A stretch of DNA of 64,000 bases, from assembly GCF_900115845.1 (NCBI RefSeq), contig NZ_FOXX01000010.1, positions 124,001-188,000 of the forward strand, written 5' to 3'. Below the pieces are notes generated by a model, which did no database searches, was not told where the DNA came from, and saw only the letters and a program-made list of their open reading frames with translations. Of this stretch, positions 27,267-36,950 are shown piece after piece; within the stretch, counting starts at the first letter, position 1; each line of letters opens with the position of its first letter. The DNA comes from Priestia endophytica DSM 13796 (lineage in GTDB: Bacteria > Bacillota > Bacilli > Bacillales > Bacillaceae_H). The position numbers and the translations under genes are program-made.

Positions 27267-28439
27267 CTAGTTTTTATCGATGACTTTGTTGTGATTTAAG
27301 AATATGCGAATTTTATCGTCTTTCTGTTCCCAAAGAACTCCTTTAGATACGCCTTTTGTTAAGCTGTTGAAAATTTGTTTCTTATACCACCAATTGTCAA
27401 CAGGACGCGGACTTCCTTCTTCAATTCGAAGTGGGACAACATCTACGTACGCTGTTCCATCTTCTTTTAGTTTATATTGCGCAAGAGCGGTATTTTTTGT
27501 ATTTGACCAGCCTTGATCAGATACAAAGTTACCTAAGCTATAAAAGATCACGCTGTCTTTGTAAACGTCAAAGGAAGATAAAACGTGTGGATGATGACCT
27601 GCAATCATATCTGCTCCTGCATCAACCATTGCTTTTGCTAAAGCTTCTTGACGTGGACTTGGCTCCATGTCATATTCTTGCCCCCAATGAACATTTACAA
27701 CAACAAGGTCAGCGTTCCCTTGTTTTGGATCTTTTGCTTTTTCAATTTCGTTAAAAAGTGCATCTGGATCTGTGTAGACAACACCTGCTTTATTTTTCTT
27801 TGCTTCTGTGCCTTCAGAGCGGACATCTGTGAAGCCAAGTGTTGCAACTTTTAATCCATTTACATCTTGGTACGAAACTTTTTTAGCACTGCTTTCATTT
27901 GCACCTGCACCAACACTATCAATGCCTTCTTCTTGAAGTGATGCTAGCGTATCTTTTAATCCTTTTTCCCCATAATTCATCGCGTTGTTGTTTGCTAAAT
28001 TCAACACGCTGAATCCCGCATTCTTTATCGATTTTAAAGAACGCTTGTCAGTTGAAAGTAGAAGATCTTTATCAAGTGGTTCATACTGACTTTCATCTTT
28101 TGTTAGAATAGGAACATCTAAGTTTCCTGTCATATAATCAGAGTCTTTTAAATAAGGCTGCACATGCTCAAATAAATAATCTGCCCCGTGCTTATCCACA
28201 ATATTTTCTGTGAAGCGCCCAAGCATTAAGTCTCCAACTAAGGTCATCTTTGCTTTGTACTGTGCTTGTTCAGCAACGGCCTTTGTATCTTCTGTACGTG
28301 TTAACCAAGCTGACAAAACAAGTGCAATGATAATAAGCGGTGTTAAAATGGCTACATACTTACCGTTTTTTGGTTTTGTTTTTTTAATAAAGATTAGAAT
28401 TTTTTCTTGGAAGTTTAGCTTTTTTATTTTTTTATCCAT
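27267..28439 (-). CDS. pgsA: Poly-gamma-glutamate synthesis protein PgsA/CapA
   Basis: A 390-residue protein with a cytoplasmic Lys-rich N-terminus, one transmembrane segment (about 29-46, ILTPLIIIALVLSAW) and an extracellular calcineurin-like phosphoesterase domain: GDLMLGRFTENI, NLANNNAMNYGEKGL, VVNVHWGQEYD and AGHHPHVLSSF. PgsA/CapA is part of the membrane complex that makes and exports the polymer. It follows pgsC by 14 bases and precedes capD by 15 bases. Confidence 0.95.
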   Translation of the reverse strand: MDKKIKKLNFQEKILIFIKKTKPKNGKYVAILTPLIIIALVLSAWLTRTEDTKAVAEQAQYKAKMTLVGDLMLGRFTENIVDKHGADYLFEHVQPYLKDSDYMTGNLDVPILTKDESQYEPLDKDLLLSTDKRSLKSIKNAGFSVLNLANNNAMNYGEKGLKDTLASLQEEGIDSVGAGANESSAKKVSYQDVNGLKVATLGFTDVRSEGTEAKKNKAGVVYTDPDALFNEIEKAKDPKQGNADLVVVNVHWGQEYDMEPSPRQEALAKAMVDAGADMIAGHHPHVLSSFDVYKDSVIFYSLGNFVSDQGWSNTKNTALAQYKLKEDGTAYVDVVPLRIEEGSPRPVDNWWYKKQIFNSLTKGVSKGVLWEQKDDKIRIFLNHNKVIDKN

Positions 28440-28453
28440 TTGGGATCAACACC

Positions 28454-28903
28454 TTAAATAAAGTAGTACACGTTCATAATTCCAAACGTTAGTCCGCTTA
28501 AAAGGAGTGTACTTCCAACTGTAAACGGAATGCCTTGTTTTTGGATTGTGTTCGCGATAAGACCAGGAACGATAATTCCAATTCCGCGGAACTCTTGAAT
28601 CTCAAATGGCATAACAGGATAAAAGTAGTCAAAAATAAGCTTTAAACAAATACCAACGATAAGCATTGCAGCAAATTTACGCTTCCCATAAAGAATTGTA
28701 AATCGCCCAATTCCATACATTACAATTACATATGTTAAAATACTAATAAATAAAACAACTAATATAAAAACTGGTTGGTCAAATACAAGAGCTAAATACC
28801 CTGGTACAACAAGACCTGCTGGAATAATTCCTGTTTTTTCTGCGAAAAGTAGACTGAGCGTAACGCCAAGTACTAATGCAATATATAAATCTGCACCAAA
28901 CAT
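28454..28903 (-). CDS. pgsC: Poly-gamma-glutamate synthesis protein PgsC/CapC
   Basis: A 149-residue polytopic membrane protein (MFGADLYIALVLGVTLSLLF and four further hydrophobic segments). It matches PgsC/CapC in length and in the conserved GLVVPGYLAL and GIIVPGLIAN repeats. It forms the membrane core on which PgsB works. It sits 15 bases after pgsB and 14 before pgsA, with a GGAGG site. Confidence 0.95.
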   Translation of the reverse strand: MFGADLYIALVLGVTLSLLFAEKTGIIPAGLVVPGYLALVFDQPVFILVVLFISILTYVIVMYGIGRFTILYGKRKFAAMLIVGICLKLIFDYFYPVMPFEIQEFRGIGIIVPGLIANTIQKQGIPFTVGSTLLLSGLTFGIMNVYYFI

Positions 28904-28918
28904 CTTTTTCCTCCTAAA

Positions 28919-30103
28919 TTAACCTGCTTTACGAACAGACTGCATGTTGTTGATTGCTTCAATAAGTGGTTCACCAGAGCCGTGAATATTGCCAACTCCG
29001 TAGACAACGCGTCCTTTTAAGTATGGTTTTAATTCTTCCATGATTTCTTCTGTTGAATATCCTTCAAGATCAAAATATTGATTTGTATCAAGATCGCCGC
29101 GTTCATAAGCGTCGCTAATTGGAGATGTTGTTCCACCAATTGCAATGACAATCTCTGATGGTATGTAAGGTAGAACATCTTCAGCAAACTGAATTGTTCG
29201 GTCAACACGGTCATCGCGACAATTCATAATGACAATAGGATGATTTGTACTATAACCTAATTCACTCACCCGTTCCCATATTTTAAGCGTAGATGATGCA
29301 TCATTTGCTGCAAATCCATTAACGAAAAAGGCTGGGTTTTCTTCATCCTCGCCAAAACGGACGATACGCATTGCACCTGGGTCTGGCTGAGCATTAAGCA
29401 TTCCTGCCATAGCTGTTTCTTCATCAATACCAAGCGCTTCAGCTACAGCTAAGGCAATTGAAGCATTGTCAGGAAATACCATGTAATCGAACTTACGTAA
29501 ATATTCTTCTGTAATTTTAGAGTTATCTGCTACGATGACTTCTGAATTACGTTTTTTCGCTTCTTCTTTAAAATAATCTAAATAAGGGCTTTCGATTGTC
29601 ACGAGATGACCATTATAAGGGATAGCGGCTAAAAAGGCTTGAGCAACTTCATCAAGCGTTGGTCCCATAACATCCATATGGTCTTCTAGTACGTTTACAA
29701 TAACGCCGACATTTGCTTGTAAAAGCTGATTTTGAAACGTAATTTGATAGTCAGGTTGAACAGCCATACATTCGCAAATCAGAGCATCTGGTTCAAGATC
29801 TTCAATCTTTTTCATAACACGACGCTGCTCTCCGATGTTTGGTCCTTCAAGTCTTCTCTTAATTGGTTCTTCTTCGCTCGTATGCCAGTAAATCATTCGA
29901 GCGGACGTTCCGGTTGTTTTACCAATTGTTCTGTAACCCGCTTCTTTTACAACTCCTGTTACTAATCGTGTAACAGTTGATTTTCCACGGATTCCATTAA
30001 TGTTCACGCGGATTGGCACAGCGTGGATTCGTTTTAAATGCTGCTTATAATCCCACATTCCTAAGCAAAGAAGTAAAACGGCACATATAATAATGAGTGC
30101 CAT
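28919..30103 (-). CDS. pgsB: Poly-gamma-glutamate synthase PgsB/CapB
   Basis: I take ATG at 30103 behind AAAGGGGCG, giving 394 residues; the frame extends ten codons further without a ribosome site. An N-terminal membrane segment (MALIIICAVLLLCLGMW) precedes a Mur-ligase-like ATPase domain with the P-loop NINGIRGKSTVTRL, then VNVLEDHMDVMGPT and MNCRDDRVDRT. It links glutamate residues through gamma-amide bonds using ATP. It is the first gene of pgsB-pgsC-pgsA-capD-pgsE, the same order as B. anthracis capBCADE. Length and motifs agree with B. subtilis PgsB (393 residues). Confidence 0.96.
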   Translation of the reverse strand: MALIIICAVLLLCLGMWDYKQHLKRIHAVPIRVNINGIRGKSTVTRLVTGVVKEAGYRTIGKTTGTSARMIYWHTSEEEPIKRRLEGPNIGEQRRVMKKIEDLEPDALICECMAVQPDYQITFQNQLLQANVGVIVNVLEDHMDVMGPTLDEVAQAFLAAIPYNGHLVTIESPYLDYFKEEAKKRNSEVIVADNSKITEEYLRKFDYMVFPDNASIALAVAEALGIDEETAMAGMLNAQPDPGAMRIVRFGEDEENPAFFVNGFAANDASSTLKIWERVSELGYSTNHPIVIMNCRDDRVDRTIQFAEDVLPYIPSEIVIAIGGTTSPISDAYERGDLDTNQYFDLEGYSTEEIMEELKPYLKGRVVYGVGNIHGSGEPLIEAINNMQSVRKAG

Positions 30104-30198
30104 ACTCTCGCCCCTTTCTTTATCATTCGACATATTTTGTTGTAGTGGGTACCCGGGAAATAATTTAGCACAGAAAACATATGAGTTCTATCAAACGT

Positions 30199-30213
30199 CT
30201 TTACCATGTAAAG
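30199..30213. promoter_or_regulatory. Palindrome at the predicted pgs transcription start
   Basis: CTTTAC-CAT-GTAAAG is a perfect inverted repeat. It lies just downstream of a minus-strand promoter candidate (TTGTGA, 16 bases, TACAAT; 30217-30244), at about +1, so a protein bound there could block initiation. The binding factor is unknown. Confidence 0.45.
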
Positions 30214-30216
30214 GGA

Positions 30217-30244
30217 ATTGTAAATTTTGTATTATTGTTCACAA
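30217..30244 (-). promoter_or_regulatory. Candidate sigma-A promoter of the pgs operon
   Basis: On the minus strand TTGTGA, 16 bases and TACAAT, with about 110 bases of leader before pgsB. The rest of the long gap (30104-30617) holds no supported gene; besides this promoter it contains the two inverted repeats listed. Confidence 0.5.
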
Positions 30245-30426
30245 AGGGATGATAAACAAAGAATTTTAAGGACTATTTGCTCTTTAATGTAGGGAACTTC
30301 CGTGCATTTTCCGCACATAACGAACTGTAAAGATGAGGAAAGAATCATAAATACTCTACAGGACGTAATCAATTTGTCACGTTTAATGTAACAAAAGCCG
30401 AAAATTCTCTGTAACATTAGAAATAT

Positions 30427-30457
30427 GAAGAAAATTTATTTTTTGTAAATTTTCTTC
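30427..30457. repeat. Perfect 12-base inverted repeat upstream of pgsB
   Basis: GAAGAAAATTTA-N7-TAAATTTTCTTC lies about 185 bases upstream of the pgs promoter candidate. The T-run is in the loop rather than after the stem, so it is not a typical terminator. It may be an activator site, or a cruciform-prone element. Confidence 0.5.
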
Positions 30458-30587
30458 AACCCGTTGCTTTCTCTTCTTCTCTCCTTCCTTGTTTAAAGAT
30501 TGAAATATGTTGTAATGCTTTATATCTATAAAAAAAGGGGGAATTAAGTCTTATATACAAAGTTAGGACTAGGGGAAAAGACATAAT

Positions 30588-30619
30588 AAAAAAGAAGAGA
30601 AAAAATTCTCTTCTTTTTT
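30588..30619 (-). terminator. Terminator of the ABC-class ATPase gene
   Basis: Stem AAAAAAGAAGAGAA / TTCTCTTCTTTTTT with a short A loop, overlapping the stop codon at 30618. Confidence 0.8.
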
Positions 30620-32312
30620 ATCTAACAGAGAGGGAGCGAAGCCTGTTTAACGCTGCTGCAATTTCATGTACCCGAGGCTCTGCTAGTTCTCCTTCCTCTT
30701 TTTTTGAGCTTGCAAAATATTTCAAGCCGTGTCTTTCAATTTCTTGTTGAACATACTCCAACAAATCTTTCATCGTTTTTGAAGAACAAAGCAGATTTTT
30801 TCGTTCTATATGACTAAGAATTCCTGCAATCGCTCTTGTTTGGCTTTCATTTACAAGTTGTTCTACATAGTGAAGGTTAATGATGCTTTTTCCATATTGA
30901 ATAGTATCTTTTGAACGAACTTTTATCATTCGTTTTCTTCCTTGCTCACTTTGTAAACTTTCTGATCTCACTATTCTTTCTTTTCAAACTCGATGTTTCG
31001 TAAATGCATCTTCTTGTTGTTCAGGGTATTTAGCCGCAATTTCTTTTGCCTGATTTGTAACATCCGTACATTTGTAATTATTGAGCTTTAAAACAGTATG
31101 TGCTTTTTCGAAATATGCTCCAGATCCCCCCATCACAAGAATAGATGATATTCCTTCTTGCTCGTAAAGGGTACTTACTCGATCAATAAAAGGAGTGATT
31201 GGTTCTTCTTGCGGGGAAATCAGTTCTTTCATTCGCATATCGCGAATCATAAAATTTGTAGCGCTTGTATCTTCATCAATAACTAAGGTCCTTGCTCCTG
31301 CTTCAAGCGCTTCAATAATATTTGCCGCTTGGAACGTACTTCCGCTTGCATTTTCACTTGAAAATTCTGCTGTACTCCCTCCGTTTGGTAAGTTATTTAC
31401 AAATAGAGAAATGTCTACTTTTTCAACGTTTCGCCCGTCTTCAGCACGAATTTTTACAGCGGTATTTTCCGTAATAACAAATTCACGGCCGTCTCCTTTT
31501 CTATAGTTATAAACGCCTCTTTCGATTCCTTGCAAAAGCGTACTTTTCCCATGATAGCCTCCCCCAACAATGACCGTAACCCCTTTTTTCACTCCCATTC
31601 CCCTTAGCTCCTTGTTTGTATGTGGAATAGGAATCGCAATCTCTAACTCTTCTGGACTTTGAAAAGGAACAGCTTTTTGTAAAGGTAGCTCACTCACACC
31701 GCTTTTTCAAGGAAGAATGGATCCATTAGCGACAAACGAAACAAGTTCATGTTCTTTTAAATAAGAACGAACAGCTTGCTGCTGATCAGTGAGGATAATC
31801 GCCATTTCTAATTCTTTTATATTCATTTGAAAAATTGATTTTTCTACAACAGTGGGTAGAAGAGTCTTGAAAATGAGCTCAGCTTGCTTTCCTAAAATCC
31901 GGCGTCCTTTGGCGGGTAAGCCAACTGACAGTGAGACAGTTATCATTGAGGCGGAAAAAGTAACAGAGGTTCGATTGATCACCTCTTGTCCTGGATAATC
32001 AATCAGAATCATCCCACTTTTTCCGGATCCTTTTGCTCTTTCCTCTTCTTCTTTTAAGCTTTTATGTATAAGCCGTGTAATATAGTCTTTACAGCATATT
32101 TCACGGTATTTATCTCTCAGCCACTCTTCTTTTACCCCTGTATTTTTTAAAGGAATATGTAAACAAATTTTAGATGGGCTTGCAAAAGGATCTCCTTGCA
32201 CATAGTTAACAGCTACTTCATAATGTGGCCATTTGAATATCCCTTGTATTCTTTTATAGTTTGGATATCCTTTTCCATCGATTTCTTTAAAAATTTGCAA
32301 CAGCTTTTTCAC
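30618..32312 (-). pseudogene. Predicted ATPase of the ABC class, interrupted by two in-frame TGA codons
   Basis: Starting at GTG 32312 (ribosome site AAGGGAG) and ending at 30618, one continuous frame of 564 codons encodes the predicted ABC-class ATPase family (PF09818-like, usually about 560-570 residues). The P-loop is GGGYHGKST and the Walker B region LVIDEDTSATNFMIRD. The frame is never shifted, but TGA occurs at 31707-31709 (after GSILP, before KSGVSELPL) and at 30984-30986 (after TKHRV, before KERIV). Both TGA codons are followed by AAA. Without readthrough the gene yields a truncated 201-residue N-terminal piece; the parts at 30984-31697 and 30618-30971 could only start from internal GTG codons. 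It is either freshly inactivated or read through. Confidence 0.85.
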
Positions 32313-32349
32313 TTTATCGCTCCCTTCTTTCTAGTATGTTTAGTGTAAC

Positions 32350-32387
32350 AAAAAACAGCCTCTCCTTATAAGGAGAGACTGTTTTTT
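32350..32387 (-). terminator. Terminator of odhAB
   Basis: Stem AAAAAACAG-c-CTCTCCT / AGGAGAG-a-CTGTTTTTT with a TATA loop and a T run on the minus strand. Confidence 0.9.
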
Positions 32388-32389
32388 CT

Positions 32390-33664
32390 TTACCCTTCAA
32401 GAAGAAGTGTTTCTGGATCTTCTAATAAGTCTTTAATTGTAGCAAGGAAGCTTACCGCTTCTTTTCCATCTACAATACGGTGATCATATGATAAAGCAAT
32501 ATACATCATTGGACGGTTTTCAGAACGTTCTTCATCAATTGCAACCGGACGAAGTTGGATTTTATGCATACCGAGAATTCCGACTTGTGGCCCATTTAAA
32601 ATTGGAGTTGAGAGAAGAGAACCAAAGACTCCTCCGTTTGTAATCGTAAATGTTCCACCTTGTAAATCTTTTAACGTTAATTTATTGTCACGCGCTTTTT
32701 TCGCTTTATCTAAAATATCCCCTTCAATATCAGAGAATGTTTTACGATCTGCATCACGTACAACTGGAACAACAAGACCATCATCAGTTGATACTGCAAC
32801 ACCAATATCGTAATACTTTTTCAGAACAAGCTCATTTCCTTGAATTTCAGCGTTTAAGAGCGGGAACTTTCTTAGAGCAGCCACAACTGCTTTTGTAAAG
32901 AAAGACATGAATCCAAGACGAACATCGTGCTGTTCAAAGAAATTGTCTTTACGACGTTTGCGCAGAGCCATAACAGCTGTCATATCAATTTCATTAAACG
33001 TTGTCAGCATTGCTGCTGTTTGCTGAACCTCTACAAGACGATTAGCAATTGTTTGACGTCGACGCGTCATTTTTATGCGTTCTTCCGGTTTCTGTGGATC
33101 TTGTGGCTGTACTTGTTTTTGTGGCTGAGGTGCACTTTGCTGTTTAGCTGCTGGTTTATTCTCATGTGACTCGATATCATGTTTACGAACGCGACCCATT
33201 GGATCTGTTGTTTTTACATCATCAAGTTTAATGCCGCGCTCACGAGCAAGTTTACGAGCTGCTGGTGAAGCAATCGTACGGCTTGTAGATTTTGCTTCTT
33301 CTTTTGGTACTTCCTTCGTTGCTACAGCTGTTGTGCTTTCTTTTGGCGCTTCAGCCTCTGGTGCTTTCTCCTGTGTTGCTTCTTCTTTCGCTTCTGGGGC
33401 AGAAGATGTACTTTCGCCTCCGCCTTCTCCACTTTCATCTAAGCGAGCAATCACTTCACCAACGTGAACAGTATCACCAGGCTCTTTCAAAAATTCTGTA
33501 ATAACGCCAGACTCCTCAGCCGTGATTTCAACATTTACTTTATCTGTTTCAAGCTCTGCAATATATTCACCGCGCTCAATTTTGTCGCCTACTTTTTTCA
33601 GCCACTCTGAAATTGTGCCCTCTGTAATTGATTCTGCTAATTCTGGTACTTTGATCTCTCCCAT
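32390..33664 (-). CDS. odhB: 2-oxoglutarate dehydrogenase E2, dihydrolipoamide succinyltransferase
   Basis: A 424-residue protein. The N-terminal lipoyl domain has lipoyl-lysine in ETDKVNVEI (about residue 42). A Glu/Ala/Pro-rich linker follows, then the E1/E3-binding peripheral domain ([19 protein letters not shown]) and the catalytic acyltransferase domain ending with the SYDHRIVDG active-site motif. It transfers the succinyl group to CoA in the TCA cycle. It follows odhA by 15 bases and shares the terminator downstream. Confidence 0.97.
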   Translation of the reverse strand: MGEIKVPELAESITEGTISEWLKKVGDKIERGEYIAELETDKVNVEITAEESGVITEFLKEPGDTVHVGEVIARLDESGEGGGESTSSAPEAKEEATQEKAPEAEAPKESTTAVATKEVPKEEAKSTSRTIASPAARKLARERGIKLDDVKTTDPMGRVRKHDIESHENKPAAKQQSAPQPQKQVQPQDPQKPEERIKMTRRRQTIANRLVEVQQTAAMLTTFNEIDMTAVMALRKRRKDNFFEQHDVRLGFMSFFTKAVVAALRKFPLLNAEIQGNELVLKKYYDIGVAVSTDDGLVVPVVRDADRKTFSDIEGDILDKAKKARDNKLTLKDLQGGTFTITNGGVFGSLLSTPILNGPQVGILGMHKIQLRPVAIDEERSENRPMMYIALSYDHRIVDGKEAVSFLATIKDLLEDPETLLLEG

Positions 33665-33679
33665 TGTCCTGGCCCCTTT

Positions 33680-36538
33680 CTAACGTCTTAATACATGATT
33701 AGTTAGTTTTAGTGCTTCGTTTACGATACGTTCTTGTTCTTTCTTATGAACAGTTGGATCCCCTTCAGAAGGACTTGAACGGCGACGACGTCCAACATAG
33801 CCAATCTCAACACCTTCTGGAACAATTTCCTGAAGACGAGGATATGCATATGACCACGGTCCCATATTTTTCGGTTCTTCCTGTACCCATACAAGCTCTT
33901 TTAAATTCGGATATTGTGCTAGAATCTCGCGTGCCTGTGCAAGCGGGAATGGATAAAGCTCTTCAACTCTTAAAATATGAACAGAATCAATTTCTTCTTC
34001 TTGTTTTTGAACTGTATCGCGTAAATCAATAGCGACTTTACCACTACACATAATAATACGCTCTACTTTTTCTTTTTGTTTTCCTGTTGTTTCTTCTTGT
34101 AAGATTTGTTTAAATTCACCTTTGCTCAAGTCATCAAGATAAGATACGCTGTGAGCATTGCGCAGCAAGCTTTTCGGCGTCATAATCACGAGTGGACGAA
34201 TGTCATCATGCTTCAATAGAGCCGCTTGGCGACGCAAAATATGATAATACTGTGAAGCAGTTGTTACGTTCGCAATATCCCAGTTATTTTCAGCTGCAAG
34301 CTGTAGGAAACGTTCTAAGCGTGCGCTTGAGTGTTCAGGGCCTTGACCCTCATATCCGTGTGGAAGAAGCATAACAAGACCTGATTTTTGTCCCCATTTT
34401 GCTTGACCTGCTGTGATAAACTGGTCGAAGATAACTTGTGCTGCGTTCGCGAAATCACCGAACTGTGCTTCCCAAATAACAAGTGTTTCAGGAGCAAACA
34501 CATTGTATCCATATTCAAATCCGACAACAGCTGCTTCTGTTAACGGGCTATTATGAACAGCAAATGAAACGTTCACATCTTCTAACGTATGAAGCGGTGA
34601 GTAAACATCTCCTGTTTTCTCATCATGTAAAACAATATGACGATGTGCAAACGTACCGCGTTCCGAATCTTGCCCTGTTAAACGGATTGGTGTGCCATCT
34701 TTTAAGATTGTGGCAAACGCAAGTGCTTCCCCTAGTGACCAATCTACTTTTCCATTGTCTTTTAAATTAGTAGCGCGCTTTTCAAGGATTTTTTGCAGCT
34801 TTTTAAATACACTAAATCCTTCTGGCCATTTCACAAGCTGATCGTTAAGAGCAAGAAGTTGTTCTCCATCAACAGCAGTCTCGATTGGTGGAAGCTGACG
34901 CTCAGGCATTTCAGGTACTTCCTGTGGCTGGAACGATTTTTTATCAGGCGTTTTGCTGAATGCCTCTTGAAGACGATCGTCAATTTTTTCATTAATTGCT
35001 TTCACATCTTCCTCAGTTACAACGCCTTCTTTTTGAAGCTGCTCTGCATATAAAGTCTTCACCGTTTTGTGAGCGCGTACAAGCTCATATGTTTTAGGCT
35101 GTGTTGCAGATGGTTCATCCATCTCATTGTGACCAAAGCGACGATATCCAATGAGATCAATGATAAAGTCTTTTTTGAATTTTTTACGATATTCAAATGC
35201 AAGATAAGCCGCTGCTAAACATGCTTCTGGATCATCTGCATTTACGTGAATAATCGGCATTTCAAATCCTTTTGCTAAGTCACTTGCGTATTTAGTTGAG
35301 CGAGAATCAACGCTCTCTGTTGTAAAACCAATTTTGTTATTTGCAATAACGTGAATCGTTCCACCTGTATGATAGCCGTTCAAACCGCTCAAGTTTAGCG
35401 TTTCTGCAACAATTCCTTCCCCTGGGAACGCTGCATCACCGTGAATTAAAACAGCAAGTGACGCTGTGGAATCAACAGAAGGATATCCCGCTCCTGTACG
35501 ATCATCTTGCACAGCTCTTGTGTAACCTTCAACAACAGGGTTTACGTATTCTAAATGACTTGGGTTGTTTGCTAATGTTAAGCGTGTTTTAAATGACTGA
35601 TCTTGTTCACTAATGTGTTTGTCAGCACCAAGATGATATTTTACGTCACCGCTCCATCCGTAGCTGATTCCAATTGAACCTTCAGATGGAACAACCTCTT
35701 TATTTGGCGCGTGCTGAAATTCTGAGAAAATGAGTTCATACGGTTTGCCGAGCACGTGAGCAAGTACATTAAGACGTCCTCTATGCGCCATTCCAATATT
35801 AATAGACTTTGTTAAATTGTGAACAGCGTGTTCCACAACTTCATCTAGAAGCGGAACAAGCATGTCAACTCCTTCAATAGAGAAGCGCTTTTGGCCTACG
35901 AAAGAACGATGTAAAAACTGCTCAAACCCTTCTACTTGCGTTAATCGTTTTAAAACAGATTTTTTCTTATCAGCAGAAAGAGAACGATATATTTTACCCG
36001 ATTCAATCATCTCTTTTAACCAAGCATTCTCCTCTCGGTTATGTACGTGCTGGTACTCAAATGCAATTTTTTTCGTGTATACTTCAATTAAATAGTGATA
36101 AGCAGCCAAACCATCCTTTTGTTTGATATGATCTGGTGCGTTTGGACAGAGAACATGAGGCGGAATGCGCTTCACATCTTCTTCTGTCAGATCAAAATTT
36201 TCAAGCTTCAGTAGCGCCATCTCAGTTTTATTTTTCTCAAGCGGAAAAATAGATGCATAGAGATGACCATAAGTACGCACATAAGTTGCTAGCTTCACAG
36301 CTGTTGCAATCTTTTCAATTTGTGCAGGATCCGTATAATCGACTCCTACCCCTTCATTTTGACTGCTGCTTTTGTTTAGAGAAGGTGGCGTTCCCCACTC
36401 ATCAAAAAACGCTTTGACTTCAGGGTCAATTGATTCAGGATCTTCTTGATACTGATCATACCATTCCATGACATATCCTAAGTTAGGTCCAAAAAAACTA
36501 TGCCAAGGAGCTTCGTTTCCTGTGTTTTTTCTCTCCAT
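33680..36538 (-). CDS. odhA: 2-oxoglutarate dehydrogenase E1 component
   Basis: A 952-residue thiamin-diphosphate-dependent decarboxylase, the usual length. Family blocks include [38 protein letters not shown] (ThDP and Mg2+ binding), [13 protein letters not shown] and [20 protein letters not shown]. It decarboxylates 2-oxoglutarate and passes succinyl to OdhB. ATG at 36538 follows AGGGGTTGGGGAGAA. The 410-base gap upstream (36539-36950) has no gene but contains two palindromes that may be operators. Confidence 0.97.
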   Translation of the reverse strand: MERKNTGNEAPWHSFFGPNLGYVMEWYDQYQEDPESIDPEVKAFFDEWGTPPSLNKSSSQNEGVGVDYTDPAQIEKIATAVKLATYVRTYGHLYASIFPLEKNKTEMALLKLENFDLTEEDVKRIPPHVLCPNAPDHIKQKDGLAAYHYLIEVYTKKIAFEYQHVHNREENAWLKEMIESGKIYRSLSADKKKSVLKRLTQVEGFEQFLHRSFVGQKRFSIEGVDMLVPLLDEVVEHAVHNLTKSINIGMAHRGRLNVLAHVLGKPYELIFSEFQHAPNKEVVPSEGSIGISYGWSGDVKYHLGADKHISEQDQSFKTRLTLANNPSHLEYVNPVVEGYTRAVQDDRTGAGYPSVDSTASLAVLIHGDAAFPGEGIVAETLNLSGLNGYHTGGTIHVIANNKIGFTTESVDSRSTKYASDLAKGFEMPIIHVNADDPEACLAAAYLAFEYRKKFKKDFIIDLIGYRRFGHNEMDEPSATQPKTYELVRAHKTVKTLYAEQLQKEGVVTEEDVKAINEKIDDRLQEAFSKTPDKKSFQPQEVPEMPERQLPPIETAVDGEQLLALNDQLVKWPEGFSVFKKLQKILEKRATNLKDNGKVDWSLGEALAFATILKDGTPIRLTGQDSERGTFAHRHIVLHDEKTGDVYSPLHTLEDVNVSFAVHNSPLTEAAVVGFEYGYNVFAPETLVIWEAQFGDFANAAQVIFDQFITAGQAKWGQKSGLVMLLPHGYEGQGPEHSSARLERFLQLAAENNWDIANVTTASQYYHILRRQAALLKHDDIRPLVIMTPKSLLRNAHSVSYLDDLSKGEFKQILQEETTGKQKEKVERIIMCSGKVAIDLRDTVQKQEEEIDSVHILRVEELYPFPLAQAREILAQYPNLKELVWVQEEPKNMGPWSYAYPRLQEIVPEGVEIGYVGRRRRSSPSEGDPTVHKKEQERIVNEALKLTNHVLRR

Positions 36539-36593
36539 GATTTCTCCCCAACCCCTCTTTCATTTAGCCTCTTACTTTTTTTATAAAACGCTT

Positions 36594-36606
36594 ATTACAC
36601 TGTAAT
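36594..36606. promoter_or_regulatory. Palindrome upstream of odhA
   Basis: ATTACA-C-TGTAAT, a perfect inverted repeat about 56-68 bases before the odhA start codon, in a likely promoter region. Function unknown. Confidence 0.35.
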
Positions 36607-36655
36607 GAAAGCCTATACAAATCATTGTAACAACCCGGAAAGTTTTTACTTTGGG

Positions 36656-36674
36656 TGTTACACTCATAGTAACA
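36656..36674. promoter_or_regulatory. Second palindrome upstream of odhA
   Basis: TGTTAC-N7-GTAACA, a perfect inverted repeat 50 bases further upstream. Its half-site (TGTTAC) differs by one base from TGTAAT of the nearer palindrome only in part, so the two need not bind the same protein. Confidence 0.35.
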
Positions 36675-36854
36675 TTTTTGTCACAATTCCTCAAAACATA
36701 AATAGGCGCGAAAAGACAAGCATTCTAGCGGTTTTTTCAAAAAAGAAAGCGATTTCTTCGTTTTTTTCGCTTTTTTGTGAAAATAAGCACTATTTTGCTC
36801 ATCCTTACCTCTTTTTACCGTTTTCTCTTCCTTAATTGATTTTCTTATGAAGAA

Positions 36855-36880
36855 GAAAACCTTGATTTATCAAGGTTTTC
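36855..36880 (-). terminator. Probable terminator of the amidohydrolase gene
   Basis: Stem GAAAACCTTG / CAAGGTTTTC with a six-base loop. The T run on the minus strand is interrupted by C, so it may be weak. Confidence 0.55.
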
Positions 36881-36950
36881 CCCTAAACACGTAAAAAAAA
36901 CAACAGAAAAATCAATTATTTTAATGGAAGCCATTCTTTTTTTTCATAGC

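Noticed and set aside
31195-31506. Antisense 103-codon frame inside the ABC-class ATPase gene
   Set aside because: It is the complement of a conserved coding region and lacks start signals.
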